NCBI GenBank assembly: GCA_021847345.1
Contig: JAJZTW010000005.1
Location: 1-64,000, forward strand
Source: Pseudomonadota bacterium
GTDB lineage: Bacteria; Pseudomonadota; Gammaproteobacteria; Burkholderiales; Burkholderiaceae_C
Length of the DNA stretch: 64,000 nucleotides
Reading direction: 5' to 3'
Made by a program: the position numbers and the translations under genes. The notes beneath the pieces were generated by a model. The model had not been told where the DNA came from and made no database searches. It saw only the letters and a list, made by a program, of their open reading frames with translations. Of this stretch, positions 62,529 to 64,000 are shown in pieces (positions within the stretch are counted from its first letter, which is position 1; the number at the start of each line of letters is the position of its first letter).

Positions 62529-62731
62529 GGCAGGCTCCTGCGCAGGATCAGAAACGCCGCGGCGGCTGCCGCGGCCCGGCGCCCGCGCTTGGCGGGCGCA
62601 GCTACGCGTCGCGCGGCGGCGCGCCGGGCAGGCCGCGCACGCTGCGCGCCAGATGCATGCCGATGATCAGGGCCTGGATACTCACGGACGTCTGCTGTGT
62701 CTCGCGGGGGGCATGCCGCGGCGCGGCTCGC

Positions 62732-64000
62732 CTACCACTGGCCGAAGAATACGCCGGCGCGCTTGTGCGCGGCCGTGCCCATCTCGACCATGTCGTCGCT
62801 GATGGTCGTGCGGCGCTTGCGGCGTGCCAGCCAATCCAACAGACGCGTGCGCAGTTGCTGCCGAACCCCTTCGGTGGAGGGGTCCCGCCCGAGGTCGTTC
62901 ATTTCGTGCGGATCGGCCTGCAGGTCGTACAGCTGCTCGGGCTGGTCCAGCCAGTACACGTAGCGCCAGCGCGTATCGCGGCAGGAGTACGCGTAGGCGT
63001 TGTGGATGTTCTGGCCCAGCAGCCTGCGCGCCTGCTTGAAACTGTAGTCCAGCTCCGAGAACACCATGTCGCGCCAAGCGGGCGCCTGCTGCCCGTCGTC
63101 GTGCAGCAGGGCCTGCAGCGCGCGGCCCTCGATGCGATGCTGCGGCACCGGCAGGTCCAGCGCCTGCAGGATGGTGGGCACGATGTCCACGCTCTCGACC
63201 ATGCGCGAATCCACACGCCCGCGGCTGACGTCGGCCGCCGCCGAGGGATCGACGACGATCAGCGGCACGCGCTGGATCATGTCGTAGAACAGCTCCTTCT
63301 CGCCCAGCCAGTGATCGCCGAGAAAGTCGCCGTGGTCCGAGCAAAGGATGACCAGGGTCTCGCGCAGCACGCCGAGCCTGTCCATGTGTTCGAACAGGCG
63401 CCCGAGATGGGTGTCGAGCTGCTCGATCAGCCCCTGGTAGGCGGGGCGCACCACGCGCACGCACTCGTCCATCGAGAAACTGCGGCTTTCCTCGCTGTCG
63501 CGATAGGCGCGCAGCACCGGGTGGGCGTCGCGCAGTTCGCTCCGGCTTCGCAGCACGGGCAGGCACTGCCCGGCGGTGTATGCGGCGTGGTAGGGGGCAG
63601 GCGCCATGTAGGGCCAGTGCGGCTTGACGTAGCTCAGGTGCAGCACCCACGGGCGCTCGGCCATGCCGCTGATGAAGCGCATGGCCTGGTCGGTCATGTA
63701 GGCGGTTTCGGAGTGCTCCTCGCGCACGCGCGACGGCAGGTGCACGTTGCGCATGTGCCAGCCCGAGCAGACGCGCCCCTGCGAGTCCACGCCGGAGATC
63801 ACGAAGTCGCTCCAGGGGTCGGCGCTCTGGTAGCCGTGCGCACGCAGGAACGCCGGGTAGCCGGATTCGCTGCCAGGGGTGTGGTGTCCGTCGTAGCGAT
63901 CGAGTTCGACGAAGCAACCGCGTTCGAGCAGGTGCCCGAGTTCGGCATGTCCGTCCAGGTGCAGGCGAGCCATGCCGTCGCGGTCCGGCATGACATGGGT
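62732..64000 (-). CDS. Sulfatase-superfamily hydrolase (partial, N-terminus outside window)
   Basis: 423 residues to the window edge; the frame is open through base 64000 (T-H-V before the first Met in the window). The C-terminal two thirds of an alkaline-phosphatase-fold enzyme: HLSYVKPHWPYMAP, then the metal motif LCSDHGDFLGDHWLGEKELFYDMIQRVPLIV, then VDIVPTILQALDLP and YDLQADPHEMNDLG. This pattern is nearer to phosphonate-monoester/phosphodiester hydrolases and arylsulfatases than to phosphatases. The formylglycine site (CxPxR) would be beyond the edge, so substrate class cannot be set. Full length likely about 500 residues. Confidence 0.87.
   Translation of the reverse strand, partial: THVMPDRDGMARLHLDGHAELGHLLERGCFVELDRYDGHHTPGSESGYPAFLRAHGYQSADPWSDFVISGVDSQGRVCSGWHMRNVHLPSRVREEHSETAYMTDQAMRFISGMAERPWVLHLSYVKPHWPYMAPAPYHAAYTAGQCLPVLRSRSELRDAHPVLRAYRDSEESRSFSMDECVRVVRPAYQGLIEQLDTHLGRLFEHMDRLGVLRETLVILCSDHGDFLGDHWLGEKELFYDMIQRVPLIVVDPSAAADVSRGRVDSRMVESVDIVPTILQALDLPVPQHRIEGRALQALLHDDGQQAPAWRDMVFSELDYSFKQARRLLGQNIHNAYAYSCRDTRWRYVYWLDQPEQLYDLQADPHEMNDLGRDPSTEGVRQQLRTRLLDWLARRKRRTTISDDMVEMGTAAHKRAGVFFGQW

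Noticed and set aside
62602-62685. A 27-codon minus-strand ORF (GTG start) between the sulfatase-like gene and hppD
   Set aside because: No ribosome site, no recognisable pattern and very short; treated as chance.

Overview
The window is about 64 kb of GC-rich (roughly 68-70 % by eye), densely coded bacterial chromosome. Gene content and order point to a betaproteobacterium of the order Burkholderiales. The evidence is yqgE-ruvX-pyrR-pyrB-pyrX-plsC, rubredoxin-pilGHIJ-chpA, rnb-tonB-aroE-mtgA, a phasin gene (polyhydroxyalkanoate granules), a second-type infA, a B12-dependent ribonucleotide reductase and a quinoprotein alcohol dehydrogenase. I cannot fix the genus. I see no phage, insertion sequence, integrase or CRISPR array; this is core chromosome with a few accessory patches.

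Layout. 1-1.3 kb: end of mpl and aroC. 1.6-5.5 kb: a four-gene accessory block (CBS-domain protein, two ferritin-like proteins, DUF3300 protein). 5.5-10.9 kb, minus strand: a beta-hydroxyacid dehydrogenase, an old yellow enzyme, an AI-2E family membrane protein, HtpX and a Tim44-like protein. 11-13.6 kb: a NhaR-like LysR regulator convergent with an orphan molybdate/tungstate-type binding protein, then a GNAT acetyltransferase. 13.8-18.1 kb: an RND efflux adaptor and permease. 18.2-23 kb: tRNA-Arg(CCT), then a tightly overlapping minus-strand run plsC, pyrX, pyrB, pyrR, ruvX, yqgE, with a photolyase divergent. 24.6-24.7 kb: a tandem structured repeat. 24.7-34.9 kb: the type IV pilus Chp chemosensory operon with rubredoxin upstream. 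35-44 kb: thiD and hemL (plus), then mtgA, aroE, a TonB-like protein, RNase II-type rnb, yqiA and a CBS protein (minus), then an alpha/beta hydrolase. 44.2-53 kb: phasin with promoter and terminator, then nitroreductase, pncB, 2-hydroxyacid dehydrogenase, rmuC, class II ribonucleotide reductase and a Dsb-like protein. 53-57 kb: a ferredoxin-NADP reductase, infA with a small conserved partner, an amino-acid permease and a DUF2007 protein. 57.2-61.4 kb: a sigma-54 activator divergent from a PQQ alcohol dehydrogenase and its cytochrome c. 61.4-64 kb: hppD and the C-terminal part of a sulfatase-family enzyme.

Most notable. (1) The alcohol dehydrogenase carries an Asp-Tyr-Asp motif diagnostic of lanthanide-dependent quinoproteins. 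It sits behind a near-consensus sigma-54 promoter, with inverted repeats between it and the divergent activator. (2) Two 75-bp tandem repeats at 24.6 kb differ by compensatory base changes in a hairpin stem, so the structure appears to be selected. (3) A pair of uncharacterised ferritin-like proteins lies with a CBS protein and a DUF3300 protein. (4) The orphan binding protein has a ModE-like operator over a good promoter. (5) The phasin gene has a strong sigma-70 promoter with PhaR-like boxes just upstream. (6) The infA transcript leader can form two mutually exclusive hairpins.
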